Positions 5,102-5,150 of a stretch of 5,150 nt of DNA are shown piece by piece. Origin of the DNA: Frankiales bacterium (GTDB taxonomy: Bacteria; Actinomycetota; Actinomycetes; Mycobacteriales; SCTD01); contig JAODNF010000212.1 of assembly GCA_025464915.1 (NCBI GenBank), positions 1 through 5,150 on the forward strand, given 5' to 3'. The first letter of the stretch is position 1. Each line of letters starts with the position of its first letter. The position numbers and the translations under genes are program-made. Under the pieces are notes generated by a model, which saw only the letters and a program-made list of their open reading frames with translations, was not told where the DNA came from and ran no database searches.

Positions 5102-5150
5102 GGCTGGTGACCGCGGTCCTCAAGCCCTTCAAGCTCGACGACGTCAAGAC
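5098..5150 (+). CDS. glnK: Nitrogen regulatory protein PII, first 17 codons (3' end outside window)
   Basis: PII proteins sense 2-oxoglutarate and ATP/ADP and block the Amt channel or steer other nitrogen enzymes. The visible N-terminus, MRLVTAVLKPFKLDDVK, matches the conserved start of PII (K-L-x-AVxKPFKLDDV), which includes the first beta strand. The GTG start shares GTGA with the amt stop (four-base overlap), implying translational coupling. The uridylylated/adenylylated T-loop Tyr lies beyond the edge. Whether it is named glnB or glnK is a matter of lineage; linkage to amt favours glnK, though the M. tuberculosis equivalent is called glnB. In relatives glnD follows. Confidence 0.9.
   Translation, partial: MRLVTAVLKPFKLDDVK

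Overview
The window is about 70% G+C by eye, with GTG starts and C/G-ending codons throughout. Its gene content points to an actinobacterium. The FtsY has the N-terminal membrane segment typical of that phylum, and the Amt protein resembles the mycobacterial/streptomycete type along its whole length, as recalled from memory. A Nocardioides-like or Intrasporangiaceae-like member of the Actinomycetia is plausible, but the sequence alone does not settle the genus.

Layout: (1) 1-533, + strand, the C-terminal ATPase half of the chromosome-condensation protein SMC, cut by the window edge. (2) 534-702, a gene-free spacer holding two diverged tandem copies of a 49-bp unit with inverted-repeat ends, followed by a small hairpin. 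(3) 703-1845, + strand, ftsY, the signal-recognition-particle receptor GTPase. (4) 1893-2495 and 2498-2986, + strand, a two-gene unit: a stand-alone GTP cyclohydrolase II-like enzyme and a MarR-type regulator, with a palindromic operator-like site just before the first start codon. (5) 2966-3541, - strand, a small class I SAM-dependent methyltransferase whose 3' end overlaps that of the MarR gene. (6) 3542-3688, an intergenic control region containing two GlnR-box-like sites. (7) 3689-5101, + strand, the ammonium transporter gene amt/amtB, followed with a 4-base overlap by (8) the first 17 codons of a PII signal protein gene (glnB/glnK), cut by the right edge.

Functionally there are two core blocks. 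The smc-ftsY pair covers chromosome organisation and co-translational membrane targeting. The amt-PII pair covers ammonium uptake and its cytoplasmic regulator, and probably continues into glnD beyond the window. In Mycobacterium tuberculosis and related actinobacteria the order smc-ftsY-amt-glnB-glnD-ffh is known. Here three accessory genes (GTP cyclohydrolase II-like, marR, methyltransferase) sit between ftsY and amt.

The points most worth a second look are: the two GlnR-like boxes in one 11-bp register upstream of amt; the tyrosine in the GTP cyclohydrolase II active-site region, which recalls the Streptomyces homologue that makes a formylated product; the palindrome in front of the GTP cyclohydrolase-marR unit; and the repeat pair before ftsY. 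I see no CRISPR array, RNA gene, insertion sequence or phage gene, and nothing that amounts to a clearly new system.
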